In this document: positions 28,770 through 37,606 of the stretch, piece by piece
How positions within the stretch are numbered: position 1 is the stretch's first letter
Layout: every line of letters starts with the position of its first letter
Source: Methylobacterium bullatum
GTDB lineage: Bacteria > Pseudomonadota > Alphaproteobacteria > Rhizobiales > Beijerinckiaceae
Direction of reading: 5' to 3'
DNA: 64,000 nt
Assembly (NCBI GenBank): GCA_902712845.1
Contig: LR743504.1
Location: 1,152,001 to 1,216,000, forward strand
Notes under the pieces: generated by a model
What the model was told of the DNA's origin: nothing
Seen by the model: the letters and a program-made list of their open reading frames with translations, nothing else
Databases searched by the model: none
Made by a program: the position numbers and the translations under genes

Positions 28770-30203
28770 TCAAGCGGCGACGCGCCCTTCCAGCGGGAAC
28801 ACCTTGGCGGGGTTCATCAGCCATTTCGGATCGAACACGTTGCGGACCCGCATCTGCTGGTCGAGGTCGGCCTGCGCGTACTGGAAGCGCATGAGTTCGC
28901 GCTTCTCGATGCCGACACCATGCTCGCCGGTGAGGCAACCGCCGACCTCGACACAGAGCTTCAGGATCTCGTCGCCTGCGGCCTCCGCCTTCTGCAACTC
29001 GCCGGGCTTGTTGATGTCGAACAGGATGAGGGGATGCAGGTTGCCATCGCCCGCATGGAACACGTTGGCGACGCGAAGGCCCTTGTCGGCGCAGATCGCG
29101 CCGATGCGCTCCAGCACCAGCGGCAATTGCCCGGTGGGGATCGTGCCGTCCATGCAGATGTAGTCCGAAATCCGGCCCGTGGCGCCGAAGGCGGATTTGC
29201 GGCCCTTCCAGATCGCGGCGCTCTCGGCTTCGGATTTCGAAACCCTGATGCTCGTGGGCCGGTAGTCGCGGGCGATGGCCTCGATCCGGGCCAGCATCGC
29301 CTCGCATTCCTCGTCCGAGCCTTCGACCTCGATGATCAGCATCGCTTCGGCGTCGCGCGGATATCCGGCCTGCGCGAAATCCTCGGTGATGAGGATCGCC
29401 TCGCGGTCCATGTATTCCATGGCCACGGGGATGATGCCGGCGGCGATGATGGCGGCGGTGCAGGCGCCCGCATCCTCCACCGAGGAGAAGCCCACCAGGG
29501 CCGGGCGCGCGCCCTCGGCCGCGCGCAGGATGCGCACCGTCGCCTCGGTGACGATGCCGAGCTGACCCTCCGAACCGCAGATCAGGCCGAGGAGGTCGTA
29601 GCCGGCGCTGTCGAGATGGGCGCCCCCGATCTCGGCCACGGTGCCGTCGTTCATCACCAGGGTGACGCCCAGAAGGTTGTTGGTGGTCACCCCGTATTTC
29701 AGGCAATGCGCGCCGCCCGAATTCATCGCGATATTGCCCGCGATGGTGCAGGCGAGCTGGCTCGACGGGTCCGGCGCGTAGAAGAACCCCTCGTGGCTGA
29801 CGGCGCCCGAGATGGCGAGGTTGGTGAGGCCCGATTCGACCCGCGCGACGCGGTTCTCGAAATCCACGTCGAGGACGCGGGTCATCTTGGCGACACCGAG
29901 GATGATCGCATCTTCCTGGGCGATCGCCCCGCCGGCGAGGGAAGTGCCGGCGCCGCGAGCGACCACTCGGACTCCGTTGGCGTGGCAATAGGCCATCACG
30001 GCAGAGACCTCGGCGGTGGTCGAGGGCAGGACCACGGCCAGCGGCATCTTGCGATAGGCGGTCAGACCGTCGGTCTCGAAAGCGCGGCGCTCGTCCTCTG
30101 TGACGATCAACGCCTCTGCCGCGACGAGCGGCCGCAGGCCGGCGATGATCGTCTCGCGGCGGGCGAGAATGTCGGGGTCGGGCACGGGAAAGGCGATCGA
30201 CAT
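28770..30203 (-). CDS. glcD: FAD-linked glycolate/lactate oxidase subunit (GlcD-like)
   Basis: A 477-residue flavoprotein of the VAO/PCMH family. The FAD-binding half (about residues 50-230) has GAGTSLAGGA and the PSSQLACTIAGNIAMNSGG loop; the C-terminal FAD-oxidase half ends with GEHGVGIEKRELM. Oxidises glycolate (or D-lactate) to glyoxylate (or pyruvate), passing electrons to the chain. The usual glcE and glcF partners are not adjacent, so a stand-alone D-2-hydroxyacid dehydrogenase is possible. Cytosolic or membrane-associated. Confidence 0.85.
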   Translation of the reverse strand: MSIAFPVPDPDILARRETIIAGLRPLVAAEALIVTEDERRAFETDGLTAYRKMPLAVVLPSTTAEVSAVMAYCHANGVRVVARGAGTSLAGGAIAQEDAIILGVAKMTRVLDVDFENRVARVESGLTNLAISGAVSHEGFFYAPDPSSQLACTIAGNIAMNSGGAHCLKYGVTTNNLLGVTLVMNDGTVAEIGGAHLDSAGYDLLGLICGSEGQLGIVTEATVRILRAAEGARPALVGFSSVEDAGACTAAIIAAGIIPVAMEYMDREAILITEDFAQAGYPRDAEAMLIIEVEGSDEECEAMLARIEAIARDYRPTSIRVSKSEAESAAIWKGRKSAFGATGRISDYICMDGTIPTGQLPLVLERIGAICADKGLRVANVFHAGDGNLHPLILFDINKPGELQKAEAAGDEILKLCVEVGGCLTGEHGVGIEKRELMRFQYAQADLDQQMRVRNVFDPKWLMNPAKVFPLEGRVAA

Positions 30204-30505
30204 GGGCGGGCGCTCCTCGACGCATCGACCTGTCTTCAGCCACCGCTCAGCTTGGAAGGACTAAAAACGAGCCGTGAACCGTTCAGGACAATGGAATTGG
30301 AAGACATCTAAACGATAACCGGTTTCGATGCATCAGGATCGGATGCGTCGACGTTTCCGGAGGGTGGAATGGCCGGTTTCGGGCTTCGTTTCGCCACACG
30401 GACCCTAGGCGAGTTTGGAACGTTCCCAGTCTCGATCTGTTCTAAAACCAAAAGCTCTGCCATAAGCTCGGCTGGCTCATGCCGCCCAACGGAGGAAAAA
30501 ATACA
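30204..30505. other. 302-bp intergenic region between divergent glcD and cytochrome c genes
   Basis: No ORF is supported here. It must hold promoters for both genes. It has an A/T-richer stretch (about 30260-30310, 30440-30470) and a small inverted repeat (GATGCATCAGGATCGGATGCGTC) around 30328-30350. The ribosome-binding site GGAGGAAA just before 30506 serves the cytochrome gene. Nothing else is clear. Confidence 0.4.
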
Positions 30506-30871
30506 ATGCGTCACCTCATCCTCGGCGCCGCGCTCGCTCTGATGCTTCCGATCTCCGCACAGGCCCAGGAAGCCGGCGACGCTGCAGCCGGCGAGAAGGC
30601 GTTCGCGCCTTGCAAGGCCTGCCACAACTTCGTCAAGAACGGCGTCGGTCCCGACCTCAAGGGTGTCGTCGGCCGCAAGGCTGGCACCTACGAGGGCTAC
30701 AGCTACTCGGCCGCCCTCAAGGGCTCGGGCATCACCTGGGACGAGGCGAACCTCAAGGAGTGGCTGAAGGACCCGAAGGCCAAGGTGCCCGGCAACAAGA
30801 TGGTCTATCCCGGCCTGAAGGACGACAAGAAGCTCGCCGACGTGATCGCCTATCTCAAGACCCAGAACTGA
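30506..30871 (+). CDS. Class I cytochrome c (c2 type)
   Basis: A 121-residue periplasmic electron carrier. Signal peptide at residues 1-20 (ending AQAQ), haem-binding CKACH at about residue 36, and an axial Met in the PGNKMVYPG loop. Size and pattern fit mitochondrial-like cytochrome c2, which passes electrons from periplasmic dehydrogenases or bc1 to oxidases. The ATG at 30506 has GGAGGAAA upstream; the frame could start at 30479, but that would add a non-signal extension. A strong terminator follows. Confidence 0.9.
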   Translation: MRHLILGAALALMLPISAQAQEAGDAAAGEKAFAPCKACHNFVKNGVGPDLKGVVGRKAGTYEGYSYSAALKGSGITWDEANLKEWLKDPKAKVPGNKMVYPGLKDDKKLADVIAYLKTQN

Positions 30872-30906
30872 GCGTCGCATCCAGTCCTTTTCGGACCCGT
30901 GATCGG

Positions 30907-30944
30907 AAAGGCCGCTTCCCCTACCGGGAGGCGGCCTTTTTCCA
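30907..30944. terminator. Terminator hairpin after cytochrome c, partly inside ohrR
   Basis: AAAGGCCGCTTCCC, CTACC loop, GGGAGGCGGCCTTTTT (30907-30943). It ends cytochrome c transcripts on the plus strand. Its right arm encodes the last codons and stop of the convergent ohrR gene (stop at 30921-30923), so terminator and coding sequence are shared. Confidence 0.8.
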
Positions 30945-31466
30945 ATCCTCGTACGGCTCGGAGACCGTGGACGCCGCCGTCGTGCCGGCCACGTTGTCGT
31001 GAAGCGCGCCCCGCAGCATCACCAGGGAATCGAGGAGCGCCTGGCGCCCATCCTCCGACATCCCCGTCAGGGCTCCGGCAAGGCCGGGGACGCAATCCAT
31101 CCGCCCCTCCAGTTCGCGCCCCTTGGGCGTCAGGAAGATGCTGACCTGCCGTTCGTCGGCCCGGTCACGGGCCCGGCGGACGTGACCCGACGCCTCCAGA
31201 CGCTTCAGCAGGGGCGTGAGCGTTCCGGAATCGAGGAACAGCTTGGTTCCGATCTCCTTCACCGTCAGCCCTTCCTGTTCCCAGAGGACGAGGAGGACCA
31301 AGTATTGTGGATAGGTGAGGTCGTGGGCGGTCAGGAGCGCCCGGTAGGCGCGCCCGAAGGCGTGGGCCGCCGAATAGACCGCAAAGCACAACTGACCGTC
31401 GACGCTCCGCCCCGGGGTCGGTACGTCGTCGATGGCGGCTGCTTGCGTGGTGCGTCGGCCTGCCAT
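30921..31466 (-). CDS. ohrR: Organic hydroperoxide-sensing repressor OhrR (MarR family)
   Basis: A 181-residue winged-helix repressor. The sensing cysteine is Cys27 in QLCFAVYSA, matching OhrR rather than general MarR proteins; the DNA-binding part contains [23 protein letters not shown]. Organic peroxides oxidise the cysteine and release the repressor. The ATG at 31466 is preferred over upstream ATGs (31484, 31550) because GGGAGG lies 9 nt upstream and it gives the usual short N-terminus. Divergent from ohr, its normal target; the shared gap holds twin palindromes. Confidence 0.9.
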   Translation of the reverse strand: MAGRRTTQAAAIDDVPTPGRSVDGQLCFAVYSAAHAFGRAYRALLTAHDLTYPQYLVLLVLWEQEGLTVKEIGTKLFLDSGTLTPLLKRLEASGHVRRARDRADERQVSIFLTPKGRELEGRMDCVPGLAGALTGMSEDGRQALLDSLVMLRGALHDNVAGTTAASTVSEPYEDWKKAASR

Positions 31467-31578
31467 TCCTGGGGCCTCCCTCATGTTGGTCGGGTCCGGT
31501 GTCGGGTCCGGCCCAACTACCCTATCTAATTGATAATGCGGAATGGTCACCAGCGTTCACGCTACTCTCGCATAAGGG

Positions 31579-31626
31579 TTGCGCGCAATCTTGTTTGGTG
31601 CCATATGGAATATCAGTTGCGCGCAA
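31579..31626. promoter_or_regulatory. Twin palindromic OhrR operator candidates
   Basis: TTGCGCGCAA occurs twice, at 31579-31588 and 31617-31626, each a perfect 10-bp palindrome, centre-to-centre 38 bp. Both lie between the divergent ohrR and ohr genes. Two sites allow control of both promoters, as described for OhrR systems. Assignment rests on position and symmetry, not on a binding assay. Confidence 0.6.
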
Positions 31627-31757
31627 GCTAGTTTCGGTTTTCGGCCGGATCTCGTGATGATGGACGTTTCCCACCGGCGGACGGGTTTCCCTGTCCCCTC
31701 GAGAGACCATCTTTCCTCGACGCGACCCCCCTTCGATCTCAAGCAGGATGACCGACC

Positions 31758-32180
31758 ATGAAGGCACTCTACACCGCTCACGCCCACGCCACCGGCGGCC
31801 GTGAAGGCTCCGCCTCCACCGACGACAAGGCCGTCGACGTCACCCTGGTGACGCCGAAGGAACTGGGCGGCGGTGGTGGCAACGGCACCAACCCCGAGCA
31901 GCTCTTCGCCACGGGTTATGCTGCCTGCTTCCTCGGCGCGATCAAGTTCGTGGCCGGCAAGGACAAGGTGAAGATCCCGGAGGACGCCAAGGTCGAGTCC
32001 TCCGTCGGCATCGGCCCGCGTGACGACGGCGAGGGCTTCGGTCTCGTCGTCACCCTGAAGGCCACCCTGCCGGGCATCGAGCGGGACAAGGCCGAGGACC
32101 TGGTGAAGCGCGCCGATGTGGTGTGCCCCTATTCCCACGCCACCCGCGGCAACATCCAGGTCGATATCAGCGTCGCCTGA
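31758..32180 (+). CDS. ohr: Organic hydroperoxide resistance protein Ohr
   Basis: A 140-residue thiol peroxidase of the OsmC/Ohr family that reduces organic and lipid hydroperoxides, usually with lipoyl proteins as reductant. The two catalytic cysteines are Cys57 (YAACFLGA) and Cys123 (VVCPYSHATRGN). The conserved Arg15 and Glu47 (NPEQLF) are also in place. Homodimeric and cytosolic. Divergent from ohrR, which should repress it in the absence of peroxide. Confidence 0.95.
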   Translation: MKALYTAHAHATGGREGSASTDDKAVDVTLVTPKELGGGGGNGTNPEQLFATGYAACFLGAIKFVAGKDKVKIPEDAKVESSVGIGPRDDGEGFGLVVTLKATLPGIERDKAEDLVKRADVVCPYSHATRGNIQVDISVA

Positions 32181-32234
32181 ACGCGCGCGTCACAAAGCCG
32201 GAGGGGCCTGCGTCCCTCCGGTTTCCTACTTCCG

Positions 32235-32669
32235 TCAGGCCGTCGTCACGGTGAGCACGGTTCCTTCGATCCCGGTGACCCGGATGCGGGTGCCGGCCGG
32301 TGCATCGGGACCCGAAACGCGCCATAGCGTGTCATTGACCCTGATCCGACCGAGCCCGTTCGCGATCGCGGCGTCGAGGTGGAATTCCTGGCCGATCAGG
32401 CCCTGCGCGCCCCGGTTGAGGCTGTTGGGACGCCCGGTCATCCGCTTCTGCGCGAGCACGACGAGTCCCACCGACAGTACGGCGAACAGGACGATCTGCG
32501 CCTGCCACGGCATCGGCACCACGGCGACTTCGAGCCCCGTGACCACGGCCGCCGTGCCGAGCCAGACCAGGAACACGCCCGAGATCGCGAGTTCCGCTCC
32601 CATTAGGACCAGCCCGATCAGGATCCAGGTCCAGACCGGTCCCAGCGCCGTCACGCCATCGACGATCAC
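32235..32669 (-). CDS. NfeD-family membrane protein
   Basis: A 144-residue short NfeD protein: transmembrane segments at about residues 10-65, then a C-terminal beta-barrel (OB-fold) domain with GLIGQEFHL and VNDTLWRVSGPD. NfeD proteins partner with SPFH/stomatin proteins in membrane microdomains; here it directly follows such a gene and overlaps it by 4 bp. The serine-protease half of long NfeD proteins is absent. Confidence 0.85.
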   Translation of the reverse strand: MIVDGVTALGPVWTWILIGLVLMGAELAISGVFLVWLGTAAVVTGLEVAVVPMPWQAQIVLFAVLSVGLVVLAQKRMTGRPNSLNRGAQGLIGQEFHLDAAIANGLGRIRVNDTLWRVSGPDAPAGTRIRVTGIEGTVLTVTTA

Positions 32670-33658
32670 GCGGCCCCTCCCCCGCTCGGGCCGACCGTCG
32701 GCGGCAGGCCGGACGGCTTTCTCTGCTGCGTCGCGCCCTCGCCGAACACGCCGCGGGTGATCTCTGCGATGCCCCCGAGGGTACCGGCGAGGGATGCCGC
32801 CTCGATCGGCACCACCACCACCCGCTGGTTGGGCGCGGTGGCCAGCGCCTTGATCGCGTCCACGTATTTCTCGGCCACCAGGAAGTTCGCCGCCGCGAGG
32901 TCGCCGTGTGAAATGGCCTCGCTGATGAGGCTCGTGGCGCGGGCCTCGGCCTCGGCGCTGCGCTCACGGCCTTCCGCATCGCGGAACGCGGCCTCGCGCC
33001 TCCCTTCGGCTTCGAGGATGGCGGATTGCTTGCGGCCTTCCGCGCGCAGGATATCGGCCTGACGATGGCCCTCGGCTTCGAGGACGGAGGCGCGCTTCTC
33101 GCGCTCGGCCTTCATCTGGCGCGCCATGGCGCCGGCGAGATCGGCTGGGGGCAGGATGTCCTTGATCTCGATCCGGGTCATCTTCACCCCCCAGGGCGAG
33201 GAGGCCGCATCCATGACATGGAGCAGGCGTTCGTTGATCTCGTCGCGGTGGGACAGCAGCTGGTCGAGGTCCATCGAGCCGACGACGGTGCGGATGTTGG
33301 TCATCGTCAGCGTCATCATCGCGGTTTCGAGATTCGAGATCTCGTAGGAGGCCTTGGCCGCGTCGAGGACTTGGTAGAAAACCACCGCGTCGATCTTCAC
33401 CCCCGCATTGTCGCGGGTGAAGGCCTCCTGGCTCGGCACCTCGATGACCTGCTCCATGACGTTCACGCGCCGGCCGATCCGCTCGATATAGGGGGCGATG
33501 AGGCCGAGCCCGGATTCGAGGGTGCGGGAGTACCGGCCGAACCGCTCCACCGTATAGACGTGGCCCTGCGGGATGATGTTGATGCCGATGGCGAGGGTGA
33601 CGACCACGAGAACGACGAGCGCCACCGCCACCACGCTCAACCCGATCGAGAGATCCAT
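32666..33658 (-). CDS. SPFH/Band 7 (QmcA/stomatin-like) membrane protein
   Basis: A 330-residue protein with one N-terminal membrane anchor (about residues 5-27), the Band 7 domain (VERFGRYSRTLESGL through IEIKDILPP) and a long Ala/Glu-rich coiled coil (AEREKRASVLEAEGHRQAD onwards). Such proteins form oligomeric rings that organise membrane microdomains and regulate proteases. The ATG at 33658 is preferred over an in-frame GTG at 33670. Operon with the NfeD gene (4-bp overlap), the standard pairing. Confidence 0.88.
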   Translation of the reverse strand: MDLSIGLSVVAVALVVLVVVTLAIGINIIPQGHVYTVERFGRYSRTLESGLGLIAPYIERIGRRVNVMEQVIEVPSQEAFTRDNAGVKIDAVVFYQVLDAAKASYEISNLETAMMTLTMTNIRTVVGSMDLDQLLSHRDEINERLLHVMDAASSPWGVKMTRIEIKDILPPADLAGAMARQMKAEREKRASVLEAEGHRQADILRAEGRKQSAILEAEGRREAAFRDAEGRERSAEAEARATSLISEAISHGDLAAANFLVAEKYVDAIKALATAPNQRVVVVPIEAASLAGTLGGIAEITRGVFGEGATQQRKPSGLPPTVGPSGGGAA

Positions 33659-33734
33659 GCCTGTCCCCACTGCCCTTCCGGAAGGGACATTGAGGCCGAG
33701 CGTCTGCCCCTATGCAAGGTGAATCGTCCTCGCG

Positions 33735-35180
33735 TCAGCGCGCCCAAACCCCCAGGCGCTCCGTCCGCGCACGGTCCTCGGCGGCGACGAGATCGGGGGT
33801 GGCTTCCGAGGAGGCACGGCCTCCGCCGTTGAAGAGCACGACTTCCGACAGGTCGCGGCCTTCCACTGCGCAGAGATAGGCGGCACTTCCGGCCACGGGC
33901 TGGCAGGTCACCGGGCGCCCTGCGAGGTAGCGCGTCAGTTCCTCCGGCTGTCCGCCGCGGACCCATTCCACCCCGAACAGGCGCACGAGCTTGCCGCCGA
34001 CGCGTAGGGTCGCCGTGTCGATCACCTCAGTCTTGCCGGTGATGGCGTTGGAGGGCTCCGCCGGCTTCGTCCGGCTCTCCTCGGCCGAGGGTGGGCTCGG
34101 CTCCTCGGCGGGAATGCCGGGGGGCGCCGTCGGGGAGACCGTTTCGCGCGGATTGGCCATGGTGGAGGGCCGGTTCTGCGCCGGCTGGGTCTCGGTCGGC
34201 GGTGTCGCCTGGCCCGGATCCTGCGCCTTCGCCTCCTGCCGGGGAGTCTCCGTATCGGGGGCGAGGGCCGGTCTGTCGTCCCCGCCGCCATGGGTGAGAA
34301 GCAGGACGAGGGCGAGGCTGCCGAGGAGGCTCACGCCCGCGAGCGTGCTCAGCCGGGTGAGGATCGTGCCATCATCCCGGCGAAGGCGGCGCAGCCGGTC
34401 GCCGGCACGTGCGACGAGGCCGGGCCAGCGGGCCGGTTGCCCTCCCTGGACCGGCGTTGCCGAGGGAGAGGCCGCAGTATCCCCGGCGGCGAAGCCCGAG
34501 AGACGCTCACGGGCGATGGCGACCGTCTCGCGAGCCTTGTCGCCGAACGAGGCGCCGATGCCCATGCCGCGTTCGCGCAAGGTCGGTTGCGGGTTCGAGC
34601 CCTGTCCGCCGGTGGGGCGATCGGCCAGGGAGTGACGGACGTTGCTCAGCGTGCCCGCCAGACTCGCAGAGACGGTGGCCGCGGCCGATCGTCCCCTGGC
34701 GACCGAGCGGGCCATCACCGAGCGGGCTCGTTCGGATTGCGATCCCACGAACCGCGCCGTCGCCGCCTTGATCTCGTCCGACGCAGTGGGCTCGGGCGGC
34801 ATTTCCACCACGGGTTTCGGCGGCACCGGCACGAAGAGAGCGCCATGGCGCTCCCGCAACTCGGCGAACAGGTCCTCCAGGGTCAGTGGGCCGGTCTCAC
34901 CCTGTCGCGGTGCCCCGGTGCGGTCGACGACCCTGTAGAAGGGTGGCTCGGCGGCAGGCTCGACCACGGCCTCGGCCAGGAGCTGCAGCGTCCGGCGAGC
35001 CACCGGAAACGCGTCCTGGCGACGGATCTCCACTTCGATCATCGACCGGACCGATTCCCGTGCCGCCCGCGCGGCGACGATGGTCGGAGCTTCGGCCTCG
35101 TCGGACACCGTCGTCGGGGAGGTCTTGTCGGATGCGCGTGACGTGTTCGTCGCGCGTGTCTTGGCTGCGGTCGCGATCAT
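33735..35180 (-). CDS. Membrane-spanning protein with C-terminal nuclease-like (SNase-fold) domain
   Basis: A 481-residue protein of mixed make-up. Residues 1-270 are mostly polar, Ala/Arg-rich and probably cytosolic. One hydrophobic segment (LAGVSLLGSLALVLLLT, about residues 286-302) follows, then a Pro/Thr/Glu-rich linker. The last 95 residues (GKTEVIDTATLRVGGKLVRLFGVEW ... LGVWAR) have the strand order of thermonuclease (TNase) domains, ending in LGVWAR as in the family, but the catalytic Arg/Glu set is not evident. Topology suggests the domain faces the periplasm. Function unknown; the next gene in the same direction is also a secreted protein. Confidence 0.65.
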   Translation of the reverse strand: MIATAAKTRATNTSRASDKTSPTTVSDEAEAPTIVAARAARESVRSMIEVEIRRQDAFPVARRTLQLLAEAVVEPAAEPPFYRVVDRTGAPRQGETGPLTLEDLFAELRERHGALFVPVPPKPVVEMPPEPTASDEIKAATARFVGSQSERARSVMARSVARGRSAAATVSASLAGTLSNVRHSLADRPTGGQGSNPQPTLRERGMGIGASFGDKARETVAIARERLSGFAAGDTAASPSATPVQGGQPARWPGLVARAGDRLRRLRRDDGTILTRLSTLAGVSLLGSLALVLLLTHGGGDDRPALAPDTETPRQEAKAQDPGQATPPTETQPAQNRPSTMANPRETVSPTAPPGIPAEEPSPPSAEESRTKPAEPSNAITGKTEVIDTATLRVGGKLVRLFGVEWVRGGQPEELTRYLAGRPVTCQPVAGSAAYLCAVEGRDLSEVVLFNGGGRASSEATPDLVAAEDRARTERLGVWAR

Positions 35181-35195
35181 CGGTTCGACTGTGTC

Positions 35196-36050
35196 TCAGG
35201 CACCGGGCCGTGTCGATGCGGCGGCGCTCAGCGGTCCCGGTGCGAAGCGGCGCAGGACACGGCTCGACTCGGATACGATCACCGGGCGCGGTCCGGCGAA
35301 GGAGATTTCCAGGGTGAGTTCCGCCACGCCCTGCGAGCGGGCACCGTTCCTCGGGTTCGCCGCACGGAAATCGAAGGTGGAGCGCACGATGCAACTGCTC
35401 GTGCCGACGCTGCAGGCCGTGCGCGGGGACCCGTCCTGCACCACGTAGCGGCGGTCCGGCCAGCGTCGGACGAAGCGGCGCTTCTCCGCCATCAGCGCCG
35501 CCAGCGACAGGGTGCGACCGTGGAAGCGCACGGACTCGGCATAGAAACGCGGTGCGGCGGCGACCATGCCGTCGCCGGGCTCGGAGATTGCGTCGAGATA
35601 ATCCTCGTTCAGGCTCTGGGCCTTGCGCGCCCATTCGGGAAAGCGGTCCTCGGAGACCATCGCCATGTTCGGAGATGGTGCGCCCGGGGAGACGGTGAGG
35701 GGGAGGGCGTTCGGCGGAACCTGCGAGAGGCGGCGGGGGGAATGCCTGATCCCGGCCTCGGCGTGGCGGCTGCCGCGACGAGGCCGCCGCGGTGCCTCCG
35801 CGCTCCTCTCCGGGACGGAGGCGGCACTCGGCGTGGTCTCGGGTTTCGCCGCCCGGGCCGGGCTCGTCTGGGGTGCCTCCTGCACGGCCTGGGGCGAGGC
35901 GGGTTTCGCGTCGCCCTTCGGTTCGGGCTTCGTATCGGCCTTGGCCGGAGGATCGACCCAGGCCGGACGGCCCTGTGCCCCGGCGCTACCGGTGGCCATC
36001 AGAGCCCCGAGGAGGGCCGCCGAGCAAGTGGAGAACAATCCGTAGCGCAT
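35196..36050 (-). CDS. Hypothetical secreted Pro/Ala-rich protein
   Basis: A 284-residue protein with a signal peptide (about residues 1-25, ending AGA). A Pro/Ala/Lys-rich stretch fills residues 30-115. The C-terminal 150 residues form a compact domain with FYAESVRFHGRTLSLAA and two Cys in TACSV and SSCIVRS that may form a disulfide; its layout is like that of NTF2/SnoaL-type or calcineurin-like stress domains, not recognised with certainty. It lies 15 bp upstream of the SNase-like gene, so the two are likely co-transcribed. Confidence 0.62.
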   Translation of the reverse strand: MRYGLFSTCSAALLGALMATGSAGAQGRPAWVDPPAKADTKPEPKGDAKPASPQAVQEAPQTSPARAAKPETTPSAASVPERSAEAPRRPRRGSRHAEAGIRHSPRRLSQVPPNALPLTVSPGAPSPNMAMVSEDRFPEWARKAQSLNEDYLDAISEPGDGMVAAAPRFYAESVRFHGRTLSLAALMAEKRRFVRRWPDRRYVVQDGSPRTACSVGTSSCIVRSTFDFRAANPRNGARSQGVAELTLEISFAGPRPVIVSESSRVLRRFAPGPLSAAASTRPGA

Positions 36051-36646
36051 GGCATCTCACCGCTGTCGCGAGCGACGTGGAGGGTGGGCACGACCGCATG
36101 ACAGCGTCCGGCCGAAGGGAAACGTCAAGGTCGGGCGTTCGGTTGCCCGCGTCGAGGCGGGCCGTTCGCGACGAGGTCGCGTCGAGGCGTGAGACCTATG
36201 CAGGTTCGCGTTGGAACACCAATGCTTCACCTCGCCTAGGCCTTTGGCGTGTTGCAGGTTTTGGGACGCAAAACCGGTGACCACGTTTGCGAAACCTGCT
36301 TAGCACGCGGCATTGCCAGGCGGTTTCGATCGGGCACCGTTCCCCGCGCTATGCCCGCTGTTCCCAGCCATCTGCGATCAGCGTCCGCCGAGGTTGCGCG
36401 TGGCCATCTTACCGCAACGGGCCTTCCTCCGGAATATTGCCTCTTGCCATCGGCGTGGAAGCGCCCACCTCTGGAGAGCTTGACGGGTCCGGGCCCCTCT
36501 GGCGGCCGAGGCGTCGGCCGCGATGTCGGACTCCTTCTCTGCCTTTGCGCTGACGCGGCGCGAACGCACCGGGGGGTTCTGAAACACGTGCTTGTTGCGA
36601 TGATCTCATGCGGCATCTCGAGATGCCCCTTCCCGGAGGCCGCCTC
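36051..36646. other. 596-bp region between divergent genes
   Basis: ORFs here look spurious (antisense or Arg-rich). It contains the hairpin repeat at 36254-36299 and, near 36420-36600, sequence with no clear signal. The lipid-kinase promoter is presumably within the last 200 bp. Confidence 0.4.
36254..36299 (-). repeat. GTGG-CCGGTT hairpin repeat, copy A
   Basis: Arms GCAGGTTT (36254-36261) and AAACCTGC (36292-36299) pair over 8 bp. Read on the minus strand, the interior contains GTGG, CCGGTT and GCG in the same order and spacing as copy B at 60788-60831, while the arms differ yet pair. It sits in the long gap between a secreted-protein gene and the lipid-kinase gene. Confidence 0.55.
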
Positions 36647-37561
36647 GTGAGCGCCGCCCCCGCCCGCCGGGCTCTTCTCCTCGTCAACCCGAACGCCCGG
36701 AACGGCTCGTTCTCCCTCGACGCCGTGCGGGACTCCCTGCGTGCCGCCGGCATCGAGCCGTTCGAGGCGCCGGGCGATCCCGATTGCACGGCGGTGATCA
36801 AGCGCCATGCGAAGGATTGCGATCTCGTCATCCTCGGCGGCGGCGACGGCACCATGAACTCGGCCGCGCCGGCCCTGGTCGAGACCGGTCTGCCGCTGGG
36901 CATCCTGCCGCTCGGCACCGCCAACGACCTCGCCCGCTCCCTCGGCCTGCCCACCGACCCGGTGGAGGCGGCCGAGCTCATCGGCACGGCGAAGCCCCAG
37001 GCGGTGGATCTCGGCCAGGTCAACGGCCGCTACTATTTCAACGTGGCGAGCATCGGATTTTCGGCCGACCTCGCCGGGGACCTCACCGCGGAATCGAAGA
37101 AGAAGTGGGGCACGCTCGGTTATGCCATTGCCGCCCTGCGCGTCCTGCGGCGGGTGCGTCCCTTCACGGTCTATCTCGAACATGACGGGCTGACCGAAAC
37201 CATCACCACGATCCAGGTCTCGGTGGGCAACGGTCGCCATTACGGCGGCGGGATGACCGTGGAGGAGACCGCCACCGTTGATGACGGCAAGCTCGATTTC
37301 TACAGCCTGGAGGTCACGCATTGGTGGCGGCTCATCGCGCTGCTGCCAGCACTCAGGCGGGGCACCCAGGGCAAGGCCGCCGACGTGCGCGCCTTCAACA
37401 CCACCGAGATCGTCGTGAAGACGAAGAAGCCTCGGCCGGTGAACACCGACGGGGAACTCTCCACCTACACGCCGGCCCATTTCAAGGTCGTGCCGAAGGC
37501 CATCCGGATCTATGCGCCGGAACCCGCCGAGCGCCCCGGCATCATCCCCGCCGCGTCCTGA
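36647..37561 (+). CDS. Diacylglycerol/lipid kinase (YegS/BmrU family)
   Basis: A 304-residue cytosolic kinase. The nucleotide-binding motif LGGGDGTMN is visible, with NPNARNG at the start and the SLGLPTDP and GFSADLAGDL stretches of the DAGK catalytic domain. It would phosphorylate diacylglycerol or a related lipid, possibly sphingosine-like. The GTG at 36647 is chosen because GGAGG lies 8 nt upstream; an upstream ATG (36608) is possible. Next gene (terC) is 45 bp downstream on the same strand. Confidence 0.82.
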   Translation: MSAAPARRALLLVNPNARNGSFSLDAVRDSLRAAGIEPFEAPGDPDCTAVIKRHAKDCDLVILGGGDGTMNSAAPALVETGLPLGILPLGTANDLARSLGLPTDPVEAAELIGTAKPQAVDLGQVNGRYYFNVASIGFSADLAGDLTAESKKKWGTLGYAIAALRVLRRVRPFTVYLEHDGLTETITTIQVSVGNGRHYGGGMTVEETATVDDGKLDFYSLEVTHWWRLIALLPALRRGTQGKAADVRAFNTTEIVVKTKKPRPVNTDGELSTYTPAHFKVVPKAIRIYAPEPAERPGIIPAAS

Positions 37562-37606
37562 TCTTCCGCCGCTTTCCGACCTGACGACGTTCGAGGTTCT
37601 CTCCCC

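Noticed and set aside
34591..34602. GGGTTCGAGCCC, resembling a tRNA T-arm
   Set aside because: It lies inside the SNase-like CDS and no acceptor stem, D-arm or anticodon arm can be drawn around it.
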